Origin: Bernardetia sp963719525
GTDB taxonomy: Bacteria; Bacteroidota; Bacteroidia; Cytophagales; Bernardetiaceae
Direction of reading: 5' to 3'
Assembly (NCBI GenBank): GCA_963719525.1
Contig: CAVRCG010000004.1
Span: 2,790,001 to 2,854,000, forward strand
Length of the DNA: 64,000 bases
Part shown: in pieces, positions 48,014 to 56,677 of the stretch
How positions within the stretch are numbered: the stretch's first letter is position 1
Layout: each line of letters begins with the position of its first letter
Notes under the pieces: generated by a model
Database searches by the model: none
Told to the model about the DNA's origin: nothing
What the model saw: only the letters and a program-made list of their open reading frames with translations
Translations under genes and position numbers: made by a program

Positions 48014-49528
48014 ATGCAAAAATTATTTGTAAAACAATCACTTAGTCAGAAATTATCGCCACAGCAGATACAGTTTATAAAATTACTGCAAATTCCGACA
48101 GCAGAACTAGACTCTAGGGTGGAAGAAGAGCTTGAAAGTAATCCTGCTTTAGAAGAAGGAAGAGAGAAAGAAAAGGAAAAAGAAGATGATAATAGTGATG
48201 ATTATGACGAAATGGATTATTCTGAAACTTCATTAGAGGCTTTAAAAGACTCAACAACTGATATAAACATTAATGATTATTTGAGTCAAGATGATGTTGC
48301 TGGTTACAAAATGCAAGGTGATGGCAATTATCAAGAGGAAGATAGAGATATGCCAATTTCTTCGATGACTTCGCTTATTGATGAGCTTACTCGCCAGCTT
48401 GGATATTTACGTTTAGATGAGCGTATGCACACAATCGGAATGCAACTTATCGGAAGTGTTGACGATGACGGTTATATAAGAAGAGATTTGGATGCGATTG
48501 TAAACGACCTTGCATTTATCCAAAATATTCAAACAGATAAGCCAGAAGTAGAAAAATTATTGCGTCGCATTCAGCAGTTTGATCCAGCAGGAATTGGAGC
48601 AAGAGATTTGCAGGAATGTTTGTTGATTCAACTCAAAAGACAAGAAAAAGTAAAAAAAGAAGACGAGCCTTTGACAGATGAGAACAAGGGAGAGTTTAAG
48701 ATTTTAGAAGATGCAATTCATATCATTTCGATGTGTTTTGAAGAGTTTAAGAAAAAACATTTTAAGAAAATTCAGCGCAAACTCAACCTGTCAGAAGACG
48801 AGTTGAGGTCAGCTATGAATATTATCTTAAAATTAAATCCAAAACCGGGAGGGTCGGGTTCGGGAATGGTAAAGGTGCAATATGTAATTCCAGATTTTAC
48901 GATAAAATACAATAGTGGAGATTTAGAACTTTCACTCAATTCTAGAAATGCTCCTCAACTTCATATTAGTAGAAATTATACAAATATGTTAGAAGGTTAT
49001 GATAAAAGTGATAAAAAAGACAAAAAATTAAAACAAGAAGTTTCTTTTGTAAAACAAAAATTAGATGCTGCAAAGTGGTTTATTGATGCTATCAAACAGC
49101 GTCAGCATACATTACTCAAAACGATGAGTGCAATTATGAACTACCAAAGAGAATTTTTCTTGGAAGGAGAAGATTCAAAACTTCGTCCTATGATTTTGAA
49201 AGATATTGCAAACGAAATTGGAATGGACATTTCAACAGTTTCTAGGGTTGCGAATAGTAAAGCCGTTCAGACTGATTTTGGCGTTTTTCCATTAAAATAT
49301 TTTTTCTCTGAAAGTATTCAAACCGATTCTGGCGAAGATGTAAGTAGCAAAGAAGTAAAAGCAATTTTGAGAGAACTTATCGAAGATGAGAGCAAACGCA
49401 AACCGTATTCTGACGACAAATTAGAAAAATTATTACGTGCTAGAGGGTATCAAATTGCAAGACGAACAGTTGCCAAATATAGAGAGCAGCTCAATATTCC
49501 TGTGGCTAGACTTAGAAAAGAGGTTTAA
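48014..49528 (+). CDS. rpoN: RNA polymerase sigma-54 factor
   Basis: The 504-residue protein has region I (residues 1-45: SLSQKLSPQQIQFIKLLQIP, with the Q/L-rich pattern), an acidic region II (about 50-100) and the core-binding domain (IQQFDPAGIGARDLQECLLI, LKLNPKPGG). The HTH has MDISTVSRVANSKAVQTDFG and PLKYFFSESIQT, and the RpoN box is ARRTVAKYRE near the end. All parts are present. Sigma-54 needs an enhancer-binding AAA+ activator; none is in this window. The Bacteroidota form has a Lys/Asp-rich linker in the middle (KKDKKLKQE). Confidence 0.95.
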   Translation: MQKLFVKQSLSQKLSPQQIQFIKLLQIPTAELDSRVEEELESNPALEEGREKEKEKEDDNSDDYDEMDYSETSLEALKDSTTDININDYLSQDDVAGYKMQGDGNYQEEDRDMPISSMTSLIDELTRQLGYLRLDERMHTIGMQLIGSVDDDGYIRRDLDAIVNDLAFIQNIQTDKPEVEKLLRRIQQFDPAGIGARDLQECLLIQLKRQEKVKKEDEPLTDENKGEFKILEDAIHIISMCFEEFKKKHFKKIQRKLNLSEDELRSAMNIILKLNPKPGGSGSGMVKVQYVIPDFTIKYNSGDLELSLNSRNAPQLHISRNYTNMLEGYDKSDKKDKKLKQEVSFVKQKLDAAKWFIDAIKQRQHTLLKTMSAIMNYQREFFLEGEDSKLRPMILKDIANEIGMDISTVSRVANSKAVQTDFGVFPLKYFFSESIQTDSGEDVSSKEVKAILRELIEDESKRKPYSDDKLEKLLRARGYQIARRTVAKYREQLNIPVARLRKEV

Positions 49529-49558
49529 GAATTATTATTAAAAATGAAATTTATGTAG

Positions 49559-49584
49559 GGACAAAGCACGCTTTGTCCTTTTTT
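49559..49584 (+). terminator. Rho-independent terminator of rpoN
   Basis: GGACAAAGC (49559-49567) pairs with GCTTTGTCC (49570-49578) and runs into TTTTTT. It lies 31 bp past the rpoN stop codon. Confidence 0.9.
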
Positions 49585-49640
49585 ATATCTAAAATTGTAA
49601 TTTCTTGGGTTCTCTGTGTTCTTAGTTCCTTAGTGGTTAT

Positions 49641-50708
49641 TTATTTTTGTTTACAAAACTCCAAAAATTCCTCCAAATTCAAAAACTCTCTCCCTTCAAA
49701 AATCCATTTCCAACTATTTTCATTTTGTCTTTCCACTTTGACAATCAAATTATTTTTTATTTTGTCATTGCTGAAATTAGAATCAATTATTTCGGAATAA
49801 ATTTCTCTTTTTTCTAATGCTAATTTTGTCCAGTATGTTCCGATTGCATCACCTTCAATGTAAAGAGTAATTTTGTGTTCTTTGTTTATAATCTTAAAGT
49901 TTCCTTTTTCTCTATCAAAATAAAGGGGAGGACGAACAAAAGTATTTGCCAATTCTCCATTCAAAACGAGTTCTTCTGCTAGTCCTACAAGTAATTTACG
50001 ATTCTTTAATTTTCCTTTTTGATTTAATTGAGTTGTATTATTTTCAGAATTATCAACAGAAGAAATAAGCCATAACGTATGAGCAATCTGTAAAATAAGG
50101 TCTAATTCGTGCGTCGAAACTAAAATTGCCTTGTCAAATTCGGTTGCAATTTGTGATAAAAGTAGCATTATCTCACTCCGATTGACCAAATCCAGATGTG
50201 CCGTAGGTTCATCTAAAAGCAAAATATCCCCTTCTTGTGCCAGCGCACGTCCAATCATTGTTTTTTGTCGAAGTCCGTCGCTCAATTCTCCTATCGGAAT
50301 TTCTGCATATTCATTCATTCCTACAGCTTGTATTGCCCAATCAATTGTTTTTTGATCTTCGTTATCAAAATTTCCATTCCAAGAAGTATGAGGATAACGC
50401 CCTAAAGAAATTAATTCTTTGACCGTAAGGCGAGTAGTTGCAGCTTGTTCTGTCAAAACCAAACTGATTTTTTTGGCAATTTCTTTCTTTGATAGTTTAT
50501 TTATTGATTTATAGGAATTGTTATAATTTATAAATACATTTCCCAAAATAGGTTTTTGTACGCCTGCAATGGTTCGTAAAAGTGTAGATTTTCCTGCACC
50601 ATTTATTCCTAAAAGAGCCGTTAGTTTTCCTTTTTCTAAATTCAGATTTAGATTTTCTAAAATAATTTTGGAAGGATAACCAATGGTTAGATTTTGGGTT
50701 TTGAGCAT
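49641..50708 (-). CDS. ABC transporter ATP-binding protein, FecE/BtuD type
   Basis: The 355-residue protein has P-loop GINGAGKST (34-42), Q-loop LVLTEQAAT, a signature ELSDGLRQK (variant of LSGGQ), Walker B DILLLDEPTAHLD and the switch His in LVSTHELDLI. The words ISLGRYPHTSWNG match the FecE/BtuD subfamily that imports iron-siderophores, heme or cobalamin. The C-terminal ~110 residues beyond the ATPase (from about 245) are an extra domain with FDREKGNFKIINKEHKITLY. No FecCD-type permease or binding-protein gene adjoins it, so it may have partners elsewhere. Confidence 0.85.
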   Translation of the reverse strand: MLKTQNLTIGYPSKIILENLNLNLEKGKLTALLGINGAGKSTLLRTIAGVQKPILGNVFINYNNSYKSINKLSKKEIAKKISLVLTEQAATTRLTVKELISLGRYPHTSWNGNFDNEDQKTIDWAIQAVGMNEYAEIPIGELSDGLRQKTMIGRALAQEGDILLLDEPTAHLDLVNRSEIMLLLSQIATEFDKAILVSTHELDLILQIAHTLWLISSVDNSENNTTQLNQKGKLKNRKLLVGLAEELVLNGELANTFVRPPLYFDREKGNFKIINKEHKITLYIEGDAIGTYWTKLALEKREIYSEIIDSNFSNDKIKNNLIVKVERQNENSWKWIFEGREFLNLEEFLEFCKQK

Positions 50709-50736
50709 TTATGAAAATCGTATTTAAAATAGCAGA

Positions 50737-50770
50737 AAAAAGCATTAGAATATAAAAATCTAATGCTTTT
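50737..50770 (-). terminator. Rho-independent terminator of the TerC gene
   Basis: AAAAGCATTAGA pairs with TCTAATGCTTTT (50759-50770). On the minus strand it is followed by a T run (complement of 50735-50740). It lies 41 bp beyond the TerC-type stop codon, and only 28 bp ahead of the ABC gene start. Confidence 0.85.
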
Positions 50771-50811
50771 CTAAAAATTTCATTGACTAACTAATTATTT
50801 ATTACCAACAA

Positions 50812-51645
50812 TTAATCATTTTCTTCTTTTACATCTTTCATAAACGGAACAGGCACAGATTGTCCCATTGGAATAATATTACGGTGTTTTTGGCTTCCTT
50901 TTCTGACACGCATATTTACCACTTCTACAATACAAGCAAACGCCATTGCTACATAAACATACGATTTTTCAACGTGAACATCTAAAGATTCCAAAACCAG
51001 TAAGAAACCAATTAAGATTAAAAATGAAAGTGCAAGCATCTTGAAAGTAGGATTGTTATTGATAAAATCACTAATCTTTCCAGCAAAAATCATCATTACA
51101 ATCATCGAAATAATAACAGCCACAACCATTACAGAAACTTCTTTTACAATTCCGACAGCCGTAAGAATAGAATCAAAAGAAAAAACAATATCAACCAAAA
51201 TAATCTGAAAAATAGCTGCTGCAACAGCATTACTACCTACTTTTGGGGTTTCTTCTGCTTCTGTAAGCTCCATTTTGTCGTGAATTTCGGTTGTACTTTT
51301 ATAAACCAAAAACAAACCTCCACAAAGCAAAATGATGTCTTTCCAAGAAAGCTGCCCACCTGCTCCCAAATCTTTTTCTATTCCTAACATTTGTATAAAT
51401 TCTGTTGCATCAAAGACAGTAGCCGTAAGACCAATAAGCCAAGTAATAGCGAATAACAGGCAAATACGAACAATCAAAGCCATTGCTAAGCCTATTAAAC
51501 GAGTAGAATTTTGTTTCTCTGGTGCAACTTTTCCAGCAATAATACTTATGAAAATAATATTATCTATTCCTAAAACGATTTCTAATAAGGCAAGAATAAA
51601 AAGACTTGTCAGTCCTTGTGCAGTTAGTAAATACTCAAAATTCAT
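50812..51645 (-). CDS. TerC family integral membrane protein
   Basis: The 277-residue protein has seven or so membrane helices with the TerC hallmarks: ALLEIVLGIDNIIFISIIAG (first acidic metal-site motif), SWKDIILLCGGLFLVYKSTT, then IFQIILVDIVFSFDSILTAV (second motif with D-S-I-L) and LSFLILIGFLLVLESL. TerC-type proteins (Alx/MntP-like) export Mn2+ or help metallate exported proteins. Both Asp motifs are intact. Gene order gives no extra clue. A terminator follows directly. Confidence 0.9.
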   Translation of the reverse strand: MNFEYLLTAQGLTSLFILALLEIVLGIDNIIFISIIAGKVAPEKQNSTRLIGLAMALIVRICLLFAITWLIGLTATVFDATEFIQMLGIEKDLGAGGQLSWKDIILLCGGLFLVYKSTTEIHDKMELTEAEETPKVGSNAVAAAIFQIILVDIVFSFDSILTAVGIVKEVSVMVVAVIISMIVMMIFAGKISDFINNNPTFKMLALSFLILIGFLLVLESLDVHVEKSYVYVAMAFACIVEVVNMRVRKGSQKHRNIIPMGQSVPVPFMKDVKEEND

Positions 51646-51858
51646 AAAAGTGATAGGTAATTTAGTTGATATAATTAGGTTAAAGATTAGAAAAATAAAA
51701 TGCTTTGGAGCTTATTTTGCAGCTATTTTATAGTACGCAATCTTAAAGTTTTACAAAGCTATACAGAATTATTAAAAATGAAACCTTTCAATTCATTTTT
51801 TATGTATAAATAGCTAACTTTGTCGAAAACGATTATAGCAATTTGATTTATCAGATTA

Positions 51859-52022
51859 CAATAATGAGTGACATTTATCAAACTCTACATATTATTTCAC
51901 TTTTGGCAAAATAATAGTTTGCTTTTTCCATAAAATAGGGTTTGCAAACCCTATTTTATGGAAAAAAGACGATTGAACAAAATAAAATTTGGCAGCAATC
52001 TATCTATTTTATAATGTCATTA
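51859..52022. mobile_element. MITE copy 2, about 164 bp
   Basis: It is related to the element at 10527. The left end is CAATAATGAGTGAC and the right end GTCATTA, a weaker inverted repeat than in copy 1. A possible AGATTA duplication flanks it (51853-51858, 52023-52028). Its centre is a 44-bp perfect palindrome (51923-51966, core CCATAAAATAGGG/CCCTATTTTATGG), the best preserved of the three. It ends 33 bp before the metal-locus gene, so it has become the upstream region of that operon. Confidence 0.8.
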
Positions 52023-52055
52023 AGATTAGTAAACTTCAATTTCAAAAAATAACAG

Positions 52056-52541
52056 TTGATTTTTCAAAAATTCCATATCACAATTACTTGCCTTTGGCTT
52101 TCTCTCCAACTCATTTTGGGTTCGGTGGGTTTGCCTATTATTGAGCATTATTGTGAAATGAGTGGAAAGACAAATACTTCTATTTTAGTAAAAGCAAAAG
52201 AATGCTGCTGTAAAATTTCAGCACAAAATTTTGATAAAATAAGTACTAATTTAGAAAAAAATCATCACTCAATTACAGAAGATAATACAAAAGATGATTG
52301 TTGTGATACAGAAACTTCTTATAAAAAAGCAAACTTTGAAGCTATTTCTTTAGACAAAACTGTTTTTGATTTTAGTCATTTTGTAGCTCCTTTTATTTCT
52401 CCTTCTGATATTTATTTCAAAAATTTTACAGAAAAGTCATTTTTTACTGCTTTTCAAATCCTTCATTTTGCAGACCTTCCTCCTCCCAACTGGAAGATAG
52501 GCAAACTTTTTATTGTATTTATTCAGGTTTTTAGACTGTAG
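52056..52541 (+). CDS. HYC_CC_PP family exported protein
   Basis: This 161-residue protein has an N-terminal hydrophobic signal/anchor (LWLSLQLILGSVGLPI), then the eponymous motifs H-Y-C (IEHYCEMSGK), C-C (KECCCK, DDCCDTET) and P-P (ADLPPPNW). No ATG is available before these motifs, so it starts at TTG 52056, right behind MITE copy 2. An original ATG may have been lost when the MITE inserted. Family members sit next to TonB receptors and HMA proteins in Bacteroidota and are probably involved in copper or other soft-metal handling. The two downstream genes fit this. Confidence 0.8.
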   Translation: MIFQKFHITITCLWLSLQLILGSVGLPIIEHYCEMSGKTNTSILVKAKECCCKISAQNFDKISTNLEKNHHSITEDNTKDDCCDTETSYKKANFEAISLDKTVFDFSHFVAPFISPSDIYFKNFTEKSFFTAFQILHFADLPPPNWKIGKLFIVFIQVFRL

Positions 52542-52581
52542 ATAGTAGATTTTTTGTGTTTACGGTGGTGTACGAAATGCT

Positions 52582-52604
52582 CGCACACTAAAGTGTACGC
52601 TACA
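52582..52604. repeat. Variable-stem hairpin followed by CTACA
   Basis: CGCACACTAAAGTGTACGCT then ACA. It contains the same ACACTAAAGTGT core as the 18731 array with a different outer stem. It lies in the short gap between the HYC_CC_PP gene and the TonB receptor. Confidence 0.8.
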
Positions 52605-52644
52605 GAATTTCTCTACATTTTAAATCTCAATAAATTCAATCCCA

Positions 52645-54942
52645 ATGAAAAAATATAATTTTATCGGTTATAGTCTGTTTTTGGTAGCTTTTATTTCATC
52701 TATTTTCCTTACCAATACAGCAACTGCACAAAATGATTCCTTTATAGAAGGAACAATTTCTGAAATTAGCCAGTCTAATTCTGATACAAATGCTGATTCT
52801 CTTTCTGCCTTACCTTTTGCAAACTTAGTTTGGAAGGGAACAACCGTAGGAACGACAACTGACGAGAACGGAAACTTTAAACTCAAAAAAATAGCTAAAA
52901 TCGATGATTTGGTTATTAGTTATACAGGTTATAAATCAGATACGGTTTGTACAGAAAATCAATCTTTTCTGAAAATTACTTTGCAATCTTCTTCTCTTTC
53001 AAGTGTTACGGTAGCTTCTAGTGTGAGTGATGTAATCGTCAGCCAAAACGAAACAATTACGAGCCAAGATTTGAAAAAGGCTGCTTGTTGTACTCTTTCG
53101 GAGAGTTTTGAAACGAATGCTTCTGTCGATGCTACTACTGCTGACGCTGTTACGGGTTCTCGTCAAATAAAAATGCTTGGTCTTGATGGTACATATTCGC
53201 AACTTTTAGTGGAGGGAATGCCGATGATGAGAGGATTGAATGTTCGTTCTGGACTTCAATTTATTCCTGGTACTTGGGTTTCTGCGATTGACATTAATAA
53301 AGGTGCTGGTTCGGTTGTCAATGGTTATGAATCAATTACTGGTCAGATAAATACACAACTTATTTCGCCAACATTAAAGAAAGAAGAAAATGAGAATTTG
53401 TTGAATCTTTATTTCAATCCGAATGGAAGATTAGAAGCAAATCTAAATTTAATCCATCATATCAATTCCAAATGGAGTTCGGCAACACTTTTACATGCAA
53501 GTGGAAATGCAACAGAAAATGATAGAAATAATGATGGTTTTTTAGATTTACCAAAATACCGTCACGTAAACGTTTTGAATCGTTGGAAATATGAAGGTAA
53601 AAAATTTGAAACACAGTTTGGAGTTCGTGTTTTAGATGAAAATCGTTTTGGTGGTCAGCTTGATTACAAACCTGTTTCGAAAAACGATATAATCAATGGT
53701 AATATTTCTCAACAATCGTATGGAGTAGAAATGAATACTCGCAGGATTGAAGGTTGGGCAAAATTAGGTTTTTTCTTAGGAGATAATGTTAGTTTTGGTA
53801 ATCAAATTACGGCAAATCATCATGAGTTAAATCAAATTTGGGGACAAAAATTTTATGAAGGAAAAGAAGACTATTTCTTTTATAATGGAATTTTGGACTG
53901 GACAATTTCTGACAAACATCTATTGCGTAGTGGTGTGAGTTATGTGTATAATAATACCTCTCAAGTTTACTTTGATTATCAAAATGAGCCTACTGACGAA
54001 GGTTTAATATTGGATAGAAAAGAATCTATTCCTGCTGTTTTTGCAGAATATACATTTAATCAATATGGAGATTTTACGGCTGTGGCTGGTCTGCGTTCAG
54101 ATTTTCATAACCTGTACGGAACGCAGCTTTCTCCTCGTTTAAGTTTGAAATGGAATGCTTCGAAAAATACTGTTTTGCGTGCTTCTGCTGGTCGTGGTTT
54201 TCGTGTAGCAAATCCGATTGTAGAAAATAATCGTTTCTTTGCAAGCTCTAGAAGGTTGAATATTAATCGCAATTTGCAGCCAGAAATTGCTTGGAATACA
54301 GGAACAAGTTTTGTTCAAGGATTTAATCTTGGAAATAGAAAAGGAAAAGTTTCAGTAGATTTTTATAGAACCGATTTTGAAAATCAAGTTGTTTTGAATG
54401 TAGAAAATCCTACTACAATTAGTTTTGATAATCTAAATGGTAAATCTTTTGCAAATAGTTTTCAGATTCAAGCAGAATATGAAATCTTGAAAGGTCTGGA
54501 AGCTATCGTTGCTTACAAATATTACGATGTCAAAACAACGATTGAAGACAAACTCGTAACTGTTCCTTTTAATGCTGCACACCGTTTTTTCACAAACTTA
54601 GAATATCAAACAAAAAACAAAAAATGGGCGTTTGATTGGACAGGACAATTTATAGGTTCGCAGCGTTTGCCAGCTTTTTATGACGATAAGAACAATAATC
54701 AAATCGTTTCGAGTTCTCAAAGTCCTGCTTATTTCTTGATGAATGCTCAAATTACTCGCAACTTTAAAGTATCAAATCGTCCTTTAGAAATTTATGTAGG
54801 AGGAGAAAATCTAACGAATTATTCTCAACCCAATCCTATCTTAAATTCTGATAATCCGTTTGGGAATAATTTTGATACGAGTAACATTTATGCGCCAATT
54901 ATGGGTGCGATGGGTTATGCAGGTCTTCGTTTTTACTTTTAA
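52645..54942 (+). CDS. TonB-dependent outer-membrane receptor
   Basis: The 765-residue protein has a signal peptide (ending TATAQ) and a CarboxypepD_reg-like domain (about 45-115: LPFANLVWKGTTVGTTTDEN then GNFKLKKI). The plug has DLKKAACCTLSESFETNASV then DATTADAVTGSRQIKMLGLD and GAGSVVNGYESITGQINTQL. The barrel ends LRFYF, with Phe last as in outer-membrane barrels. The plug words are those of receptors paired with HYC_CC_PP and HMA genes, so copper or a related metal chelate is a plausible ligand. Length is normal and no frameshift is seen. It is the middle gene of a three-gene unit. Confidence 0.9.
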   Translation: MKKYNFIGYSLFLVAFISSIFLTNTATAQNDSFIEGTISEISQSNSDTNADSLSALPFANLVWKGTTVGTTTDENGNFKLKKIAKIDDLVISYTGYKSDTVCTENQSFLKITLQSSSLSSVTVASSVSDVIVSQNETITSQDLKKAACCTLSESFETNASVDATTADAVTGSRQIKMLGLDGTYSQLLVEGMPMMRGLNVRSGLQFIPGTWVSAIDINKGAGSVVNGYESITGQINTQLISPTLKKEENENLLNLYFNPNGRLEANLNLIHHINSKWSSATLLHASGNATENDRNNDGFLDLPKYRHVNVLNRWKYEGKKFETQFGVRVLDENRFGGQLDYKPVSKNDIINGNISQQSYGVEMNTRRIEGWAKLGFFLGDNVSFGNQITANHHELNQIWGQKFYEGKEDYFFYNGILDWTISDKHLLRSGVSYVYNNTSQVYFDYQNEPTDEGLILDRKESIPAVFAEYTFNQYGDFTAVAGLRSDFHNLYGTQLSPRLSLKWNASKNTVLRASAGRGFRVANPIVENNRFFASSRRLNINRNLQPEIAWNTGTSFVQGFNLGNRKGKVSVDFYRTDFENQVVLNVENPTTISFDNLNGKSFANSFQIQAEYEILKGLEAIVAYKYYDVKTTIEDKLVTVPFNAAHRFFTNLEYQTKNKKWAFDWTGQFIGSQRLPAFYDDKNNNQIVSSSQSPAYFLMNAQITRNFKVSNRPLEIYVGGENLTNYSQPNPILNSDNPFGNNFDTSNIYAPIMGAMGYAGLRFYF

Positions 54943-55033
54943 ACATTTCTAACCGTCGTTGAGGTCTGAACCGTCAACGAGGTTTTTAGTTTTCAACTCT
55001 CAATTATATTAATCAAATTTTAATTACATCATT

Positions 55034-55390
55034 ATGAAATCAATCATTTTAATTTTCGCTTCCTTGTTCTTATCTTTTACTTTTTCTAGTTGTGCAAACA
55101 GTACGGCTGCCAATGCTTCAAAAGACGAAGTAGTCATCAAAACCGAAACTATTCAATGTGGAATGTGCAAAGACAGAATAGAAACGGCACTTTCAGCAGA
55201 AAAAGGAATACAATCTGTAAACGTAGATGTAGATAAAAAAGAAACAACAGTAGTCTTTAATCCTAAAACTACAAACGTGGAAGCAATCAAAAAATTAATC
55301 TCAAATGTAGGTTATGATGCCAATGGAATGGAAGCAGAATCTGGTGCTTATAATGATTTGCCTGCTTGTTGCCAAAAAGGAGGTCATTAG
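55034..55390 (+). CDS. Heavy-metal-associated (HMA) lipoprotein
   Basis: The 118-residue protein has a lipoprotein signal (IFASLFLSFTFSSC, Cys near 20) and a single HMA fold with the metal site IQCGMCKDRIETAL (C-x-x-C), then VNVDVDKKETTVVFNP and KLISNVGYDANG. The C-terminus has a second Cys pair (ACCQKGGH) that may also bind metal. It should sit in the periplasm, held by lipid, and pass or store copper-like ions. It completes the HYC_CC_PP/TonB/HMA locus and has a terminator right after it. Confidence 0.9.
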   Translation: MKSIILIFASLFLSFTFSSCANSTAANASKDEVVIKTETIQCGMCKDRIETALSAEKGIQSVNVDVDKKETTVVFNPKTTNVEAIKKLISNVGYDANGMEAESGAYNDLPACCQKGGH

Positions 55391-55424
55391 GAAATGCTAT
55401 TAGTTCTATAAGAAAATAAAAAAA

Positions 55425-55453
55425 GGTATATCAACTAAGATATACCCTTTTTT
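55425..55453 (+). terminator. Rho-independent terminator
   Basis: GGTATATC (55425-55432) pairs with GATATACC (55439-55446), followed by eight T. It ends the metal-uptake operon 35 bp past the HMA gene and also faces the convergent tmRNA gene. Confidence 0.9.
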
Positions 55454-55464
55454 TTACAATTTTG

Positions 55465-55859
55465 TGGAGCTGGTGGGAGTCGAACCCACGTCCAGATACG
55501 GCATTCATCGTGGTTTCTACATGTTTAGTTATCCTATTGGTTGTCGGGAAAGAACTAGGCGATAACGTCCAAGGTTTTTCCGTATCAACTGAATTTTCGT
55601 CGCAGATGCCGTTGCACTCATCATTGCTTAACTCTTACGGGGGTTGATGTCTATGTGTTTGCGTGGCAAACGGATGTTAGTGTCGGAAGAGTAAAGACAC
55701 TAAGCAAAGACAATGGTTACTTAACTCCTAGAGTTAGGCAGCCATGGCGTAATTAGATTCGCCGATTGTTGTTTTGAGAAATCGATATAAGGCTAGTTTT
55801 CTCATTAGCCTACATGCTTATACACGCAAAGACTCGTCCTGTCGAAACCAGTCAGCCCC
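55465..55859 (-). ncRNA. ssrA: Transfer-messenger RNA (tmRNA)
   Basis: On the minus strand the RNA begins GGGGCTGACTGGTTTCGACA (5' end at 55859) and ends GGGTTCGACTCCCACCAGCT CCA, the tRNA-like T arm and acceptor (3' end near 55465). The acceptor pairs GGGGCUG with CAGCUCC. The tag frame at 55763-55734 reads GGC GAA TCT AAT TAC GCC ATG GCT GCC TAA, giving GESNYAMAA. The terminal CCA is not fully encoded (the genome reads A then CAA), so it must be added. tmRNA rescues stalled ribosomes with SmpB and tags the nascent chain for proteolysis. It has four pseudoknot-like G/C-rich stretches and normal length. Confidence 0.96.
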
Positions 55860-55909
55860 ATTTGTTTATTTTACAAATCAATCTTCACTTTCGAAAATCA
55901 ATTGGGTTG

Positions 55910-55940
55910 CAAATATACAACTACAACCGAGAAGAACAAA
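55910..55940 (-). promoter_or_regulatory. Possible Bacteroidota-type promoter of ssrA
   Basis: On the minus strand TTTG (55940-55937) is followed after 19 bases by TATATTTG (55917-55910), matching the TTTG/TAnnTTTG consensus of Bacteroidota primary promoters. The start would lie near 55904, about 45 bases before the mature 5' end, leaving a leader for RNase P to remove. Confidence 0.45.
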
Positions 55941-55970
55941 GAATAGTTCAAAATAAAATAAATATGTGAT

Positions 55971-56004
55971 GTTGTTGGTGTCGCTTCGCTAAAACACCAA
56001 CAAC
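55971..56004 (-). repeat. GTTGTTGGTGT hairpin repeat, consensus copy
   Basis: GTTGTTGGTGTCGCTTCGCT followed by AAAACACCAACAAC. It has a perfect stem and consensus loop. A copy of the TTTAGAAGTTAGATTTTAGA repeat follows at about 56013. The rest of the gap to 56115 is non-coding and unusually C-rich (CCCTCGCC repeated near 56077-56105). Confidence 0.9.
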
Positions 56005-56115
56005 GGTATTGAATTTAGAAGTTAGATTTTAGAAGTCAGAACTAAATACTAAATTAAAGAATTACCGATTTTCATTCCCTCGCCTCACGCCCCAATTCCC
56101 TCGCCCCAACAATGC

Positions 56116-56475
56116 CTAATTCCCTTCATTCTTATCTATCATACTTTTATAGAGTTTGTCTTCAATATCTTGAAGTTCATTTCTCACTTTTCCGATAACT
56201 GTCAGAAGCTGTTTTCTGTCTCTTATTTTTTCATCCCATTCTGGCATATCCAAAAAATCTTTTAATTTGTCTTCATTAAAAAACATAGCGCAAAGATGAA
56301 GATACGACATTTTGTTTTGAATCTTTGGATGTGAAATTACTTCATGTGTTTCATTTCTTAGTAGGTCATTTACTCGCATTCCCAAAAAATCAAATTCGTA
56401 ATCTAACTTTTTATCTATTTTCTTAGCTAATTTTTCACGTTTTTTATCTAGTTTTTCCTCTTTGTTTTTCTTCAT
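56116..56475 (-). CDS. Small charged helical protein
   Basis: ATG 56475 (MKKNKEEKLDKKREKLAKKI) is the likely start; the longer frame to 56520 adds an unconserved lead. The 119-residue product is very rich in Lys, Glu and Asp, and predicted all helical (LDYEFDFLGMRVNDLLRNET, MPEWDEKIRDRKQLLTVIGK then VRNELQDIED). No catalytic or binding motif can be seen. It is divergent from the histidine kinase gene, about 200 bp away. Cytoplasmic, function unknown. Confidence 0.55.
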   Translation of the reverse strand: MKKNKEEKLDKKREKLAKKIDKKLDYEFDFLGMRVNDLLRNETHEVISHPKIQNKMSYLHLCAMFFNEDKLKDFLDMPEWDEKIRDRKQLLTVIGKVRNELQDIEDKLYKSMIDKNEGN

Positions 56476-56677
56476 CGTAAGTTTGTTTAAAAAGTAAGAT
56501 AGACAAGTAAATAATGACAAATAAAAAGTAAGCTCAAATCAACCAACTTATACTTTTCTTAAACTCTATTTTCACTAAATAGGTTCGTTTTCTTACCATT
56601 AAAAAATAAATCTCTGTCTTTATGCTCTATTTTTTATAAATTTGAGTGCAAAATTACTCAAAAATTAGTCATAATCT

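Noticed and set aside
55440..55500. A tRNA gene from the GGTTCGACTCCCACC-like T arm
   Set aside because: No D arm or anticodon arm of normal spacing exists; the segment is the tRNA-like end of tmRNA.
55462..55956. Two short plus-strand frames of about 60 codons
   Set aside because: They lie antisense in the tmRNA gene and its promoter; the RNA explains the sequence.
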